Assembly (NCBI GenBank): GCA_907165065.1
Contig: OU015526.1
Span: forward strand, 69,153,723-69,217,722
Direction of reading: 5' to 3'
Length of the DNA stretch: 64,000 bases
Origin: Caprimulgus europaeus
Lineage: Eukaryota; Chordata; Aves; Caprimulgiformes; Caprimulgidae
In this document: one piece after another, positions 10,161 to 24,000 of the stretch
How the letters are laid out: each line of letters opens with the position of its first letter
Numbering within the stretch: the first letter of the stretch is position 1
Notes under the pieces: model-generated
The model's database searches: none
What the model saw: only the letters and a program-made list of their open reading frames with translations
What the model was told of the DNA's origin: nothing
Made by a program: the position numbers and the translations under genes

Positions 10161-13100
10161 AGTCTAGATGCTGTAGCACTCTTACCAAGTCCTGAAGTTC
10201 ACAAGGGCCTGGCTTCCCACTTAGCTATCTTGATTCTGCCTCATTTCAGACCCCCCTTCAGTTTCCCTCTTCATCAGTATCCAGTTTTGGTCCTGCTCTC
10301 CAGGTTCCCTCACTCCCACCTCTTTCTCCACCCCTCTCAGCTCTCTGACTCTGCTTCCCTCACGCAGTTCTTAGTGTCACAGTAACATTGCCCGTGACTG
10401 AAATTCCCTGTTTCTACCTTTTGAACTGGGTCTATCTACCACATTCCTCAAACCCTCTCTTGAAAAATCCTAATTTTTCATGGGTAATTGTGAACTCTGC
10501 TCGGTTCCTGAATCCCCCCAAACCCATAAATAATAAAATTAAATTATAAAAAATAAAATTATTAATAAAATAATAAACCCACCTTAATAAAACTCCTTTT
10601 ATTAAGTGACTATATGTGCTGGCGAGGGCTGATGCACCCGGCTGCATCTACCTGCCTCTGGCTCTGCACAGGAGAGCAACTTCCAAGGGAAAACTCCTGC
10701 CTGCTTAGGAAATCACTGGGTATTTGATTCCAGCCTGGGCACACATGGTGTGTGAGGTGTATGGGGGACCAGCAGTGATGTTAAATGTGTATAAGGTAGT
10801 AGTTTGACAATAGCTGTTAAACTTGGAGGTTATTTTAGTTTTCTATTGACATGGATAAAACATTGCTGTCTGTTTTGAAATCAGCAGCTGAGAATGAAAC
10901 TCCCCTTCAAGTGGTGCAGATTCTTCCTTCATAAATAAATGCAGATAGATATTGCTCCCCATTTCTAGAAAAGGAAATATTAGACCTTCAGGCTCGGAGT
11001 GGTTTGTGCTGTCTACAGACTTGCAGGGCAGCCTGATAAGCTCAATTTTCACAGTCACATCATCCAGTAGAGATTACCAACCTGTTTTAAATTTAAAATC
11101 CTTAAATCAGTTTATGCCCACTGGCCTATGTTGCATGGATAGTCTCAATGATTTGAAGAGCCACTGTTTGCAAGGGGGGCTTTCTAGCAAAACCAGATTG
11201 CAATGAATTTCTCTGGTAGTGCTAAGCATCCAAATATCATAAAATACCTAAGGTTTTCCTAGATGAGATTTCTTTACCAACACACAGTAACAGTATTTGG
11301 TAGGTGCATTGCTGTGAGAATCTTATAATGGAAAGAGACCAGTTATAAGACCAGTCTCTAAGAGGAAAAAGGTTTGCTTAGATTATATCTAAAGTGCATT
11401 GGAGTTTGAGCTGCATGTATTATAAATAGGAAGCTTGCTAAAAGATCTGTAGATTGTGGTAAATGAGGGAAAATCTGTCTTAAACCTCCTCTATTTAGAG
11501 TCTATCTTTTCCTCAGGCTTCCCTTATAAATGAGAGAAATTATATATATGTATGTATATACATATATAAAAAATAATATATGTATATATGTGCGTGTGTT
11601 TGTGTATACACATACATAAAAACCCTAGCACCAAATCTCTTCTATGGCAAGAACAGGGAAAAATGATATTACATGGATTAAAAAAAATAAAATAAAATAA
11701 AATCTGGTTTTGTTACACTTTGACAACTAATATAGGGTTAGGGGTTGATGATGTGTTTTAAACACCAAATATGAGCATGCTTATCCTGTCCACACTACTG
11801 CAGCAGATGAAGTGACTAACACCGAGATGTGTTCCAGCATCAGCACTTTATGGAAGCTTTGCACTGCTTATATCCTTTCTTCCTCCCCATGCCCCAAGCA
11901 CGTGTCATTCTTTCACTTTTGATTTTTTACTGCTTATCACACATGCTGCAAGCATGTGCCTAAACAATTGATATGATTGGATAATTCCACTTGTCCGTGA
12001 GACATTCTTTTACTACTGACTCGTTACTGATTACAGCACACAATCATCCCTTATCTTGTCTCATACACGTTCTTGCTTGTTAGCCAGTTTTGTTTTATTT
12101 TCACTCAAGGTCAGGAATTAATTGCTCAAGGCTGATGCCGCCTGCAGCTTTGGCTCTTAAAGCACCAACAGACTACTAGGCTGCTAGTACTTCTATAAAC
12201 ACTTTGCACAGTTTTATCCTTGAAGCCAAAAAGTTTTCCTCCCTGGTATCATAATGACAGAAAAGGTTATGAAAGTCAGCAAATATTAATTACCAAAATA
12301 TTGGTTATTACTATGTGCTGGTGGTTCTGTCATTGCTACCACAGATGAAATTAGTAAGACTTTTGAACAAATACAAAGCTTAATTACTGGATGCTCAACC
12401 ACTGTTTTTTCTCCAGGCTCCCTGTAGTTTTCTTTTTTAGTTACTTCTGAAATGGATAAACTAAAAAAAATGTACCGAAATAATGATCAGAGATAGTGGG
12501 TTGTTTGACCACTCACTTAATTTGTGTTTAAAGTATTTCTGTAACCACTGCATCATGCTTTATTATTCCATGTCCATTAAGATAAACACATAGAGAGGAT
12601 GTGGAGGATGTGGCTGTCAATAATATCTTTGTTGCATTCTACACCCTGGTTGTGTTTATAGCTACTTGTTTAAGAACAGCGAAAGAGAGCAAGCAAAAGC
12701 TACCACAAAATGTTTAACCCTTATGGTTTCCTATCTTTTTTTAAATGAAAAACTGAAATTCATAGAAAATGCCAGGAAATTGAATTTCCTCCTTTTCTCT
12801 GCAACCTGCAAAGAGTGTCTGATGTTTCCAAAGCTTAGAAGACTTGAAAAATCTCAATTTTCAGCTGTGTATATGAAACACAAACTTTCCATACTGCAGC
12901 ACGTAGACTAGGATAAGCAGCCAAAGTTAACCTGTGAGCTGTTTAAAAGAAAAAAAAAGAAAAAAGGAAAAAAAAAAAGAAAAAAAAAGAAAAAAAAAAA
13001 AGCTATATTTGTGAAGAAAATTTTATGTTTAAACCTGGTTTGGTTAGTCCAAGTTGCTTTAAAGAAGAAATAACAAAAAACCTCTCTCTTGTTTAGTTAG

Positions 13101-16100
13101 CATTAGGTTAACACGGTATCTAAACGGAGATCCCCAGGAGGCTATGGTATACATACATTTCCTTTCAACAATGCAGACTGTTAGAGAAAGGAGTAAAAAT
13201 GTGCCTGAAAGTGTATCCCAGGGTCAGACTCTGTCTGTACATAAAAGTTGTCCTCCCACGCATTCTGTAATGTAGTTTATATAAATAAAGGAAGTGATAA
13301 TATTGTAATTTTAATCAATTAAAAATATTCATAATGAACAACCCTGTTGCACTTCATATCCACAGAGCTGTAGAACCATAAATGACTGAGCACTTAAAAA
13401 AAATAAAATAAAATAAATTCTGGGATGATTTAACCCACTACTAAAAAAAGAGCCTCTCTGGAGAGATGCACAAAAACAGTTTAAACCATACTGTAAAAAC
13501 TATTTACAATAGAATAGGTAAATAATACCTCGTTTAATTAAAACTCAAGGGAGACTCTAACAGAAATGGGTAATAACGTAAACTGAAATTTGACCAGTGT
13601 ACACATTCTGCCACCACTTACCCAAATAGCACTGGGGAAAATACAGTGAGAAATGACCATGCAAACTGTTTTACAGCTTACCTGAAGCATTTAAACCATC
13701 ACCATGTGTCCAATTTCATCATGTTACTTTGGTTTAGTTCTGATTCAAGAGAAGAAAGCACTATATAATAAATCAACAGTACTTCTTATACATAACCTAT
13801 ATATTCCTTGAAGGACTTTTATCCTTGTAATGACCACACACAATGAATGCCAGGTAAGCTTCAGAAGTTCACAAATTCACAGAAGAAAGCTGCATGACTT
13901 GAGTGAGGCTTCTCTTCACATATTTACAAAAAAGTATATTTTAAAATAAACAAAGGATTAGAGCTTCAGAATCTCTCAAGTAACCATAAGATCATCTGGC
14001 ATAATTTTTATCAGCTAAACCCTAAATGTAGGATCTCAAAAGATTGATTTTTACTTGTTGATTGATATTATGTCTATGACTTTCAGCATTGCCAATGACT
14101 CTTGACATATAGGTGATTGACTGTGTGTATTCACATAATACTACATTAAATTCTCTAGCTGTGGAAAATCTTTGTGCTTGGTTACACCAAAGTCTGTCAA
14201 TGTCTGGGTGCCTAAATGATGAGGGATTAGCAATCCATTGCCTAACTAATTTCAGGGCCTCAATGCTGTGGAGGTTTGCTCACCTGAGCACGCACACAAG
14301 ATTAGACTCCAGAGATAGCACGAGAAAAAAAGAGATCTTCATGCTGTGGGAGGCACTGGAAAGCAATTGTCAGCCTTTCCAGGTGGTCACTGCTCAACTC
14401 TCATTTGTTTCTTTCCTCTCTGTGTTTTAAACGTTAAATGGAGATGGCAGCTTCAGTGGTAAAAATTGGAATTGTATGGTAGGCTAGTGGTTTGGACAAG
14501 AAGTTGAAGCTTCCTGGAATGAGAAAAGGATTTGAAGCTGGGGTTTCTCATAGCTCTGATAATGATAAAAGCAGCCGCTATACTTTCATATCCTTGTATT
14601 TTGCAAGGAAGAATTGCCATAAGCTCTTACCCTGAAGATAGAATTGATCATGGTGGGTTGGTTGTTTGTTCATTCTTAAAAAAACCCTTAGATTTAACTT
14701 TTTTGGGGGTTTTTTTAGAACTTTTGCCTTTAACCCAAGTCTAGTGTGCTGCCCTCCTATCTGCTCCTTCCAACAGCCCCTGGGCATTCCTACCTGTGCT
14801 CTTTGCTGCTACTGTTGCTAGAACAAGGAGTGTGGAACAGCTCAAGGAGTGGATCTGGCTGGAAACTAACAGCTTGCTCATGATGGTGTGTGCTGCTGCA
14901 GAGGTGGGTCCCAAGTAAAGTGTGGCCTGGGCTTTGGTTGGCCTTAGTGACTTCAGAACTATGCTCTTGGTCACTGGTGAGCCTGCAACTGTCATGGTTT
15001 GAGTGTTGCTAAGAAAGCAGCTCTGAGAGCACAGAGCACAAGGCAGGCTGCAGAATCTGTTTGGGTGACAGACTCTGAACTTGGTGCTTGAGTTCAGACG
15101 TGGCTGTGGAGGGTGGGCTGTCCCTGGACACTGGAGGCTTAATTCATAATGCCATCATCTGCTTTTCTTATTGAATGGTTCAGGTGTGACATTCTCTGTC
15201 AAGTGCTAAGTTCTTCTAGTGTATTGCATAGAAAACATGTGAGTACTATGGATCCTGCTATTTTTAAAGCTATATATGTTCTTTTGTGCATTTAGCCTAG
15301 AATTGCTGTGAAAATCAGTGTGAGAGGATGCCTATCCCCTGTTTGTTTAATTCAAATAATTCCTTTTTTGTTTTGTCCCTTCTCTCATTGGCTTGGACGT
15401 TAACACCCTCAATCTCATTGAAAAACTCAATGATTTTTTTGGGGGAAAAGATAAATAAATCTAACAGCAGTGAGTAAAGGGAGTGGGAAGCCAACACTCT
15501 CCCATGTGTTCTAGGAGAGCTTTCTTCGCATAAAGGCCACAGAGTTTTTACAGCAAATATGGACAGTGATTTTTTAATTTTATTTTATTTTAATTTTTAT
15601 TGCTAAATTACTCAGTGCAAAATGGTATTTTTGAGTTGCAGTATTTACTTGCTTGAGAAGATTAATTTCCAGCTGGTAGGGCAGTGTCCTAGGATCACCA
15701 TGGTGATGCTAAGTAGAAACTATGAATTATGCCTTAAAAGGAAGTGTATATGGAAAATGAAACAGTCTCTCTCATATGGTACTGTGGCTATAATAACTTG
15801 GCTTAACTTAATGCCTTTATCTTTTAGAAAGATAAGACTTCAGCAATGATTATATTTAGATCTCAGACGGAGAACTCAGACTATCGAATTACTATTATGT
15901 ACAGAAAAAAATATCTAAGACAAGGAAAATAAGCAAAGTCGAGATGAGAGGGGATTGTGTCTGTGTCTCCTTTCCACAGGCTCCAGCTGGTCTTGAAATA
16001 AAATCGTTGTTCTCTCTCCACATAAACTGCTTTGTTGCATGTTTAAAAGTGCTATATGAAAAAGTGCATGTTTAAAATTGCTATAAAACATGGTTGAAAT

Positions 16101-17736
16101 GGAAAGGGAGGCACATGTGAGGCCGGTAATCAATTTTACATGTATGGATGGGTCATGGACAGACTCTTTCTATTTAATCCTGGATGGGTAGTAAGGCAGC
16201 TGATTGCTGATGCCCTGGAAAAAGCTAATTGTGAGAACTGTGTGGTGTAATGAGCTGAAGGTACTGCCTGCGTGTGAGAGAGTGTGTGGAAAAAAATCCA
16301 TTTCCAAATTAATACGGTACTGTGTAAGAAAAAAAGGCAAAGAACAGGTTAAAAAAAATCCAATTTCCTTGTTAATCAGGCCTGTGCTGCTTCAGGTAAT
16401 GCTTATTATCCACAATATTTGCAAACTGACAGGTAACCTGGTTGGCATTACACAAATGATGACAAACAACCACAGCAGCTTAGTGCACCTCTGAGAAAGA
16501 ATGATGGACACTTTTTATTCAAATAAAATGAAAACATAAGCTTTGTAAATTAGCAGGCTTCAGACCACCTGGGCTTATTTTGACCCATCTGGCTTTCTTA
16601 AATTCTTACGATAATTAGGTCACCTAACTAAAAAGAAAGTGTTGATTTGTATCCAGACTAGAAAAATGTTTGTGGTGATCTATTTATCATCTTTTCAAGA
16701 TGTCAGTGGGTGATATGAAAATACTTACACATCCTCAGGTTTGGATTTTTGTTTTCTATTGTGGAAGCTTATATCTGAGCTGACTTTATGAAGAGTCCTA
16801 TAATGTAAATTTTTTTTAAATGTTTTAGCAAGATAATATAATTTGAACATTACAGTTTCAGTGGTGCAATAGGTGAACGGTGCTTGCAATGCTTTAAGGA
16901 ACACAGTTGTGCTATCACAGTCGTGCCTTATGATCTTAAAAATCTGTGAAACAAAACCACTAGTGTAGATATGTATCTTGAAGAGCAACCAAAATTCAGG
17001 TCTTTCCAATGGTTCTCACCTCACTTACTGTAGCACTCGGAGCAGCAAAGTATATGCTGCACAAGTCTGAGTGCATAACTTCATATGGGAAAGAGCAAAG
17101 AAATTTATCATTGAAAACATTAGTAAACAACTGAAAACTCAGTGGCTTTCTGCCAGCGTGGGTGGACAGCAATTGTACATTCTGATGCTCTGTATTACTC
17201 AACGCAGATTTCTTTAGCATCATTTACAAAAGGCTACACCAAAACCCTCACAGAGAATATGCAACAGTTGAAGTTAAGTGACAGTGAAGATTTGTCAGCA
17301 TATGTAGTTCTGCATTTTTGCACGTATTACAGTGAGTTACCTCATTCCTTCATGTCATGGGGTAACTGCTTTATGGGAAAGGTTTGCACATGTCATTATC
17401 TGCAATCTTAAAGTACAAGATTTAGGCAAAAGAAAGCATGTGTTAAAAACATGTCAGAAAAGAGCCATCATGATTATTTGTCAATTAAACTTGAATGAAA
17501 ATTCAATAGTTAAAATATGAAGCATAGCCACTTGTATCCATGTGGACTTTACTAAATGGAAAACTGAAAAAAAAAAAAAAGAAAAGAAATAAAGATCATG
17601 TTCTTGTGAGTGACTGTGCATGCTATGAGGTGCTTAAATTCTGAGAGGTATATACATTAGAGGTATATACAACCCATCTTTGGTATTGTTGCCATGACTA
17701 AAAGAACTTCTGAAAGACTGTTGTATTAAGAGTATT
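10161..17736. other. AT-rich intergenic sequence with simple repeats, no gene seen
   Basis: Visible structure is limited to low-complexity runs: a TA/TG-rich patch at 11540-11620, AAAAT units near 11675-11702 and 13396-13419, an A-rich block at 12946-13001, an A-run near 17565-17590, and a 15-bp-period tandem duplication (agaggtatatac) at 17644-17670. Open frames are all under 110 codons and show no family signature. Confidence 0.6.
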
Positions 17737-18212
17737 AAGAACGACAAGGAACTGCTTGAGAGAATCCAGTGCAGAGCCACCAAGATGATTAAGGCAGTGG
17801 AGCATCTCCCTTATGAGGAAAGGCTGAGGTAGCTGGGTCTCTCGAGCTTAGAGAAGAGGAGACTGAGGGGTGACCTTATTCATGTTTATAAATATATAAA
17901 GGGTGAGTGTCAGGAGGATGGAGCCAAGCTCTTCTCAGTGATGTCCAATGGTAGGACAAGGGGCAATGGGTGTAAGCTGGAACACAGGAGGTTCCACTTA
18001 AACTTGAGAAGAAACTTCTTTATTGTGAGGATGCCAGAGCACTGGGACAGGCTGCCCAGGGAGGTTGTGGAGTCTCCTTCTCTGGGGACATTCAAGACCC
18101 ACCTGGACACCTTCCTGTGTGATCTCATGTAGGTGTTCCTGCTCCGTCAGGGGGACTGGACTAGGTGATCTTTTGAGGTCCCTTCCAATCCCTGACATTC
18201 TGTGATTCTGTG
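17737..18212 (+). mobile_element. CR1 LINE, 5'-truncated, 3' end intact
   Basis: The translated order is the usual end of CR1 ORF2: a QCRATKM-type segment, EHLPYEERL, an [17 protein letters not shown] segment, [20 protein letters not shown], then [15 protein letters not shown]. It is followed by the CR1 3' tail ending in ctgacattctgtgattctgtg. In-frame damage (for example TAG for a Glu/Arg codon in the 'GLR.LGL' segment) shows it is dead. It belongs to the same subfamily as the copies at 25.55 and 49.9 kb. Confidence 0.93.
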
Positions 18213-20814
18213 AAGAGTAAGTTTTTAATGGTGATGTTTCATTGAAAATGAAACTGCAGTAGAATGGCAACCCATGTATTATCAATATCAACTTTAATTA
18301 GTGTGTGAAAGAATAAGAATAAACACTATTTCCCTGAAACTCCAGGGAAGCTTCCAAAAGACACTGTTACTATTTTAACAACTTATTTTAAAACTGAGCA
18401 AATAGAAAAATACTTATTCTCCTTCACTTCCTATGCTGCTGCCTAACCCAGAATTCCAAGGAAAAAGGAAGGGCAGGGAAAAGACCTTGACAGTCCTTGG
18501 AGCGTAGCAGTGCTCTGCTCCAACTATGGTCCAGGGTTTAAAAGTAACTCAGAAGAGGATCTGAGCCTGTTTGGGGACAGTTAGCTGAGGGTCAAACATT
18601 GCCTTCCTGGATAAATCCTCTGCTTCTGCTGCACTGGACCTCGTAATTGTGACTGGTGAATCTTGTCAAGTGTCTGTAATCTTTCTGAGTACAATTCGAC
18701 TGAGGCTGGTGAGGACTTGAGTAGACTCTGTCAATGCACAGCTGATTCATCGAGCCCCGTGATTCCAGCACGATCTGTTTAAAGCTTGGCTGAGGCCTGA
18801 AAAGGCTGGATGTTTGTCAGCATTAGTGAGAGGAACATGAATGAATTTGGTGCCTCATTCCAAAGGCTGTTGGCTTCATGGGTGGCAGCCAAGCGTATGG
18901 TGACTCCTCAGGCTGGCAGGATGAGAGCGGCTGGCTCTGCCAGCTGCTCCACCCGCTGATGCGGTGAGCCTCTGTAGAATGTTTGTGCAGACTCTCTCAT
19001 TTTCTCTCTGCCTGTTGGACCAGAATCCAAAACGATTCATTCCCTCTTTATGCCCCTGGGCTCCGACTGAGCAGGCCAGGTAGCAAATGGTGCTCCTGCA
19101 GAGAGCTCAGCTTGTAACTCGGGGAGTGAAGGGTTGTCTGGGAAAGAGGAGATCTGTCGTCTTTCTTGACTGAGTGCATTGTCCTCAGTAATGGTCTTTT
19201 TCACTGCAAGCAGTAATATTATTATTATCTCTCAATGGATTCAATAGGCAATAAATTAAAGCCTGTCTGACTTCAGAAATGAAAATTGATTCCTTCAATT
19301 TGGAGACAGCTTGTGTTCTCTCCATCCCCCTTGGAACCTGAACACAAAGAAACCACTGCCAAAATTATGATGATGCTGCAAGGGTATCGGAAACAGCTCT
19401 CATAAATATCAAAAGGAGGCAAACACAAACAAACATGAGTGCAAAAGGGTAGTGTCCATTTGGTCGTGCTGGGGGCAAATCTGCAACAAGAGAGGAATGT
19501 CACCCGGATAGAAGGTGCATGAGAAAATATCTCATCCCTATTTTTTTCTCTTGAGAATTGTTCTGCAGTATGTTCCCAGGAAATTTACACAAGGGTTACT
19601 TACAGTACATTACATATGGTTGGAAGACTGTCTTTGGGCAATTTAGTTAAATGTTGAGCCTGGGACTCATTGTACAAGACCAGTAAAATTAAATTAGATA
19701 TGATAGATTACTTCTAAAAAACATTAGCAGCAATGTTATATGTTTAGTAGCATTACATAGTTTAATGATACCTTCCCATAAAGCATTCTTTGAAGGAACT
19801 ATACCTGAAAGCAGAAGGAAAAGTATGCAGAAGTAAGGGAGAGTATGCTGAAGTTATCTCTTCAAATCCATAAAAATGTGCACAATTTTTGTGAAGACTG
19901 TTGGAGACAACACAATTATCCTTGCTTTTTTACTTCACATTTTAGAATACTTATTTCAGAAGAGATGATTCATAAGAGAGGGATTCCAAGTGCAGCACCA
20001 TAGGAAGTGATTTTCCTGTCTTATGCCAGCCTACATGGGGATGGTTGTCTGGTCCTGACTCCCTGGAAGGCCTCCTTGCCCCTTCCAGTATTCCTCTCCA
20101 TAGTTTTTCTAAATTAGTCTGTGACCCATGAGGAGTTTTAATCACATTGAAAAACTCTCAGATGAGCCCTTAGTAAAATAAGTAATTTAAGTATTTCAAT
20201 TAAGCTTACTAAATACTATTTTTCTAACAAGCTTACTTAGGCACAATTTTCTGGTGCCTCCTAGAGCTCCAGTATCTCTTAATGTGCTATTCACTCCAGC
20301 CAGCTCTGGCTGCTTGATTGAATCACTCAATGTTTATGATTGTTTAATCTTCTGGGCAAATAACCTAGGATATATATTGCTGGGACTCAAATTTGTTTTA
20401 TAACACAGCATGAAATTCAGCAAAGTACTTGGGTTCAATCTATTCAACCAAGAGGCTTATTCTCTAAAGTATTTTTGTGTGTTTTCTTGGTGAATTTGGG
20501 TTGGTTGTTTTGTGTTTTTTAATTTTAACTACATTTTGAGGAGATCAGTGTAGAGCATGTTAAATGCCAAAAATAAAATCAGAAAGACTTATGTCCCAAG
20601 TGAATTGAATTGGCTTGAGGACAAACAAACTATGACCTAATACAAAAGTGTTTAAAGAGGTTTTCACAAAATAAATATCACTACTCTGATGAGCTGATAT
20701 GGATGTTTTCTTAACTTTACAAAAAGGATATATAGTTTTTTTCCAAATGAAATTACTCTAAAAGGCACTCAATTAGGGAATACAGTGGTTATTTAAATAT
20801 ACAAGTGCATGGAG
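18213..20814. other. Intergenic sequence, no gene seen
   Basis: The first kilobase is somewhat richer in GC (18450-19180) and then becomes AT-rich. I recognise no repeat family, RNA or protein. Open frames are at most 76 codons. Confidence 0.5.
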
Positions 20815-21052
20815 AAGGTTGCCACTCAGACTGGACATTAGGAAGAGTTTCTTCACTGAGAGGGTGGTCAGTCACTGGAACAGGCTCCCAGGGAAGTGGT
20901 CGTGGCACCAAACCTGTCAGAGTTCAAGGAGCGTCTGGACAAGTCTTTTAGTCTTATTGTTTAGTTTAAAGTAGTCTTGTGAGGAGCAGGGAGTTGGACT
21001 CGATGATCATTATGGACCACTTTCAACTTGATATATTCTGTAATTCTATGAT
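20815..21052 (+). mobile_element. CR1 LINE 3' fragment (different subfamily)
   Basis: The CR1 3' words gactggacattaggaagagt, ttcttcactgagagggtggt and cactggaacaggctcccagg appear in order. They are followed by the untranslated tail (gagttggactcgatgatcat) and the octamer-type terminus attctgtaattctatgat. The tail differs from the 17.7, 25.5 and 49.9 kb copies, indicating another, older subfamily. Confidence 0.88.
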
Positions 21053-24000
21053 TTAAAACAAAACAACAAAATGAGATTACTGAAAAGAGTCGTTTTGTAG
21101 AAAGACCTCTCTAATCAGTCATAGCCAAGTACAAAAGAAAACACAACAGGTTCTTTGGTCATGATGATCCTGCACCAAAAGATAAGCACATTTCTTACTT
21201 GCCCTTTCAGAAGGGCTTATACAGATAGTTTAGTGACTTCAAGTGACAGGTGGAAAAATAACAGCCAAATTGGAGATAAAACAAGAATATTAGTAATATT
21301 ATTAATTTCACAAACAGTGAATAAAATTCACATCATTCTAGAGAGTTTTTAAGAGTTATTTAAGTTTTTACAGATGAGAAAGGAATCATTGGAAACCAAA
21401 AGCAGGTATGAACAGATAGCCTTCTGCTCCAAACCATACCCAAAACAGGGTGAGAAGTGCTTTCAACAATGAGTTGTGTCAGCCAGGAAGTTTGGTTCTG
21501 TTGTATTGATGCAAACCTCTGTTGTACAAGGATGCAACCAAATTTACAGAAAGGTAGCTCAGGCTAAGCAGCTTCACTAGTAATGGTAACTGCATCCAAT
21601 CTTCTCTTCTGGCTTTCTGGAAAACCACAATTACTTTTTGCTCAAACTTTGGCTTATTAATAAAGTCATTTAATAGTGTTGGACTGGCATTTTCCAGCGT
21701 GAACATGCCAAGTGCAGTTTGAACTCCAAGGTGGACAAATATCTCCTTTTAAAAGAAGTCTTTTTTGAAATGGGGCAGATTCTACTATAACTTAAAGAAA
21801 ACAACACCTTGATATCTACAGGAGTTTAGTGCTGGAAGGCTGACTCTTAGCTGGTTTGTTGACAGAATAATTACATTTTCTGCTGGATAGTGAAAATGCT
21901 TAATCATTTAAGAATATGAGCATACTTTTAATATAACTCTTCATATATCTGAGTTTTAGTTCCCTCCTTTTCTCTATTCTCTGATGAAATACAGTTTATA
22001 AAAAGTTATCTGGTTCCCTAATCCAGAAAACTGACGTGTTAAAAGACACATCTCCCACCTGTAACAGTAAAAGCAAGACTGAGAGACAATGAGGAGGATA
22101 AGCCTTGGATCTAATTCAAGAAGGACATTAGCAGAGAAAATAGTACCTGGTTTACTGAGCATGAAACCTGATCTCCAAAACATTACGAATTGAAAATGCA
22201 TATCAACATCCTGCTTCCACATCTAAGTTTGTTTTAAAGTGACTCCTTAATGTGACTAAGAGAAAAGATTGGCGTGTCAGTGGCTGATTGTCCAAGAGAA
22301 GTGCTTAAGGCCATTTTGGTCAGTTAGTGAACAGAGCACAAACAACTCTTCACAGAGGATATCTGACAAGCATCATGGAGCAGGATCATGAGTAATAGCC
22401 TTAGTAATGACCATTAGAAGAAATTGGTTGGAGGCTGAGGGAACATTAGGGAGAAGGAAGTATCCCCATAGTACTGTACTATTCCATGTTATAGTAATTT
22501 TGTCTTTTCATAACTTTGTGTGTGTTTGTTCAGCTGGTGGCTGTCAGGGACTAAAGTGATGAGTAAGAGAGATACATGTTTAAATTTAAATATAGACTTT
22601 CAGTTTGGTTTAGGACTTCAGGACTTTCTTGAAATTTCTGTAAGAAAGAGGAATTTATAGTGATAGCAGGACCGCAAAAGACAGTAAAATGAATGATGTA
22701 GTTATATTTTAAAGAGGAAAAAAAATAAAAATGTCACAAATAGGGGACCTAAGTGAAAGAGCAGAATGTTTTTTGGTTTTGTTTTTTTTTTTTAGTTCAG
22801 AGACTGGCAAGGAGCTCTGTGTAATCAGCTCATTCAGTTCCTGCAAAGCATAACAGGATGGAAATTAGAGACAGAAAATACTTATTAGGTTATGAAGGCC
22901 ATTTCCCAGTGCTAGCAGAAAAGGAAAAAAGTGGAAAGTACATCTCATGTCACATTCTCACGTTCCCTCTGGCTATATTGGTAAATGACATGAATAAACC
23001 CTGGAGAGAGCCCTGCCCAGTTACTTTTAGTCAGAGGAAGCTTAGCCACATGTGAAATGGTGGGAGAAGGGAGAGAAAATCTGGGGAATGCTCACAGAGA
23101 TGGGAAACCCCTTTACTTTGTAACCTGGAGTGCTTTTATTGAATTTCTTGGCATAGGAAGTGACCAAATACTGCTATAATAACCTGGTTTCTTGTAAGAG
23201 CTCTCTTTTTGCTCAAACCCTGAAATCTTCCCTTCAGCTCTCCTCTTTGAGGGCTCTACTGCTCCCATGCTGGACATGTGCCTATGTGGCTCTGATGGGC
23301 AGCAGATGATGTGCCCAAGAGGATGCTTGACAGCAATTTGAAACTTTTGCAAATAAATAATAATAATAATTAAAAAAGGTACTTTAGGTCTTTTGACTTG
23401 ATTGTCAGAAATTATAAAAGCAGTATCAAAGTTTCATTGTAAAAGAGGAAAAGTCGCTTTTAACTTGCCTTAAAGAGCTGACAGCTAAAAATAACAGAAT
23501 TTTAAACTAAACAAGATCTCTCTCTCTCTCTCTCGTGTTTGGCTCTGCACTCTTTTTTAAATTCTGTTTTTGAAGTTAGATTCCTGTAACCACTACCACC
23601 AAAGCCAGATCATGTGGGCAGCAATTTTAGACTGAGTAGTTTTTGAGCCTTTTTCAATCACCCAACTACAGGCATAACTATGTCTGCCAGAAAAGAAGCT
23701 AAGTGTTTTCTTCTCCCCTCCTCCCCTCATGGCGTTTTGTTCAAATACTTTAGCTGGGTTTGATTTTTTTATTTAACTACATATTTTTAAAATATGTTGG
23801 CAGATTACTCTGATGCCATTTGATTGGGTTTTTGTTTTGTTTAATTTTTTGAAACCGCAGTTATATTGACACTCCCTCTCTTTTTGCTGAGGGTGTTTGC
23901 TGGATTGACTTTTTAAATTGCAGTCCCAAGCAGTCAGTCATACAGTTACTGTAATTAACATGCAATATCCACACTTGAGTAGGACAAAGAAACAAACACA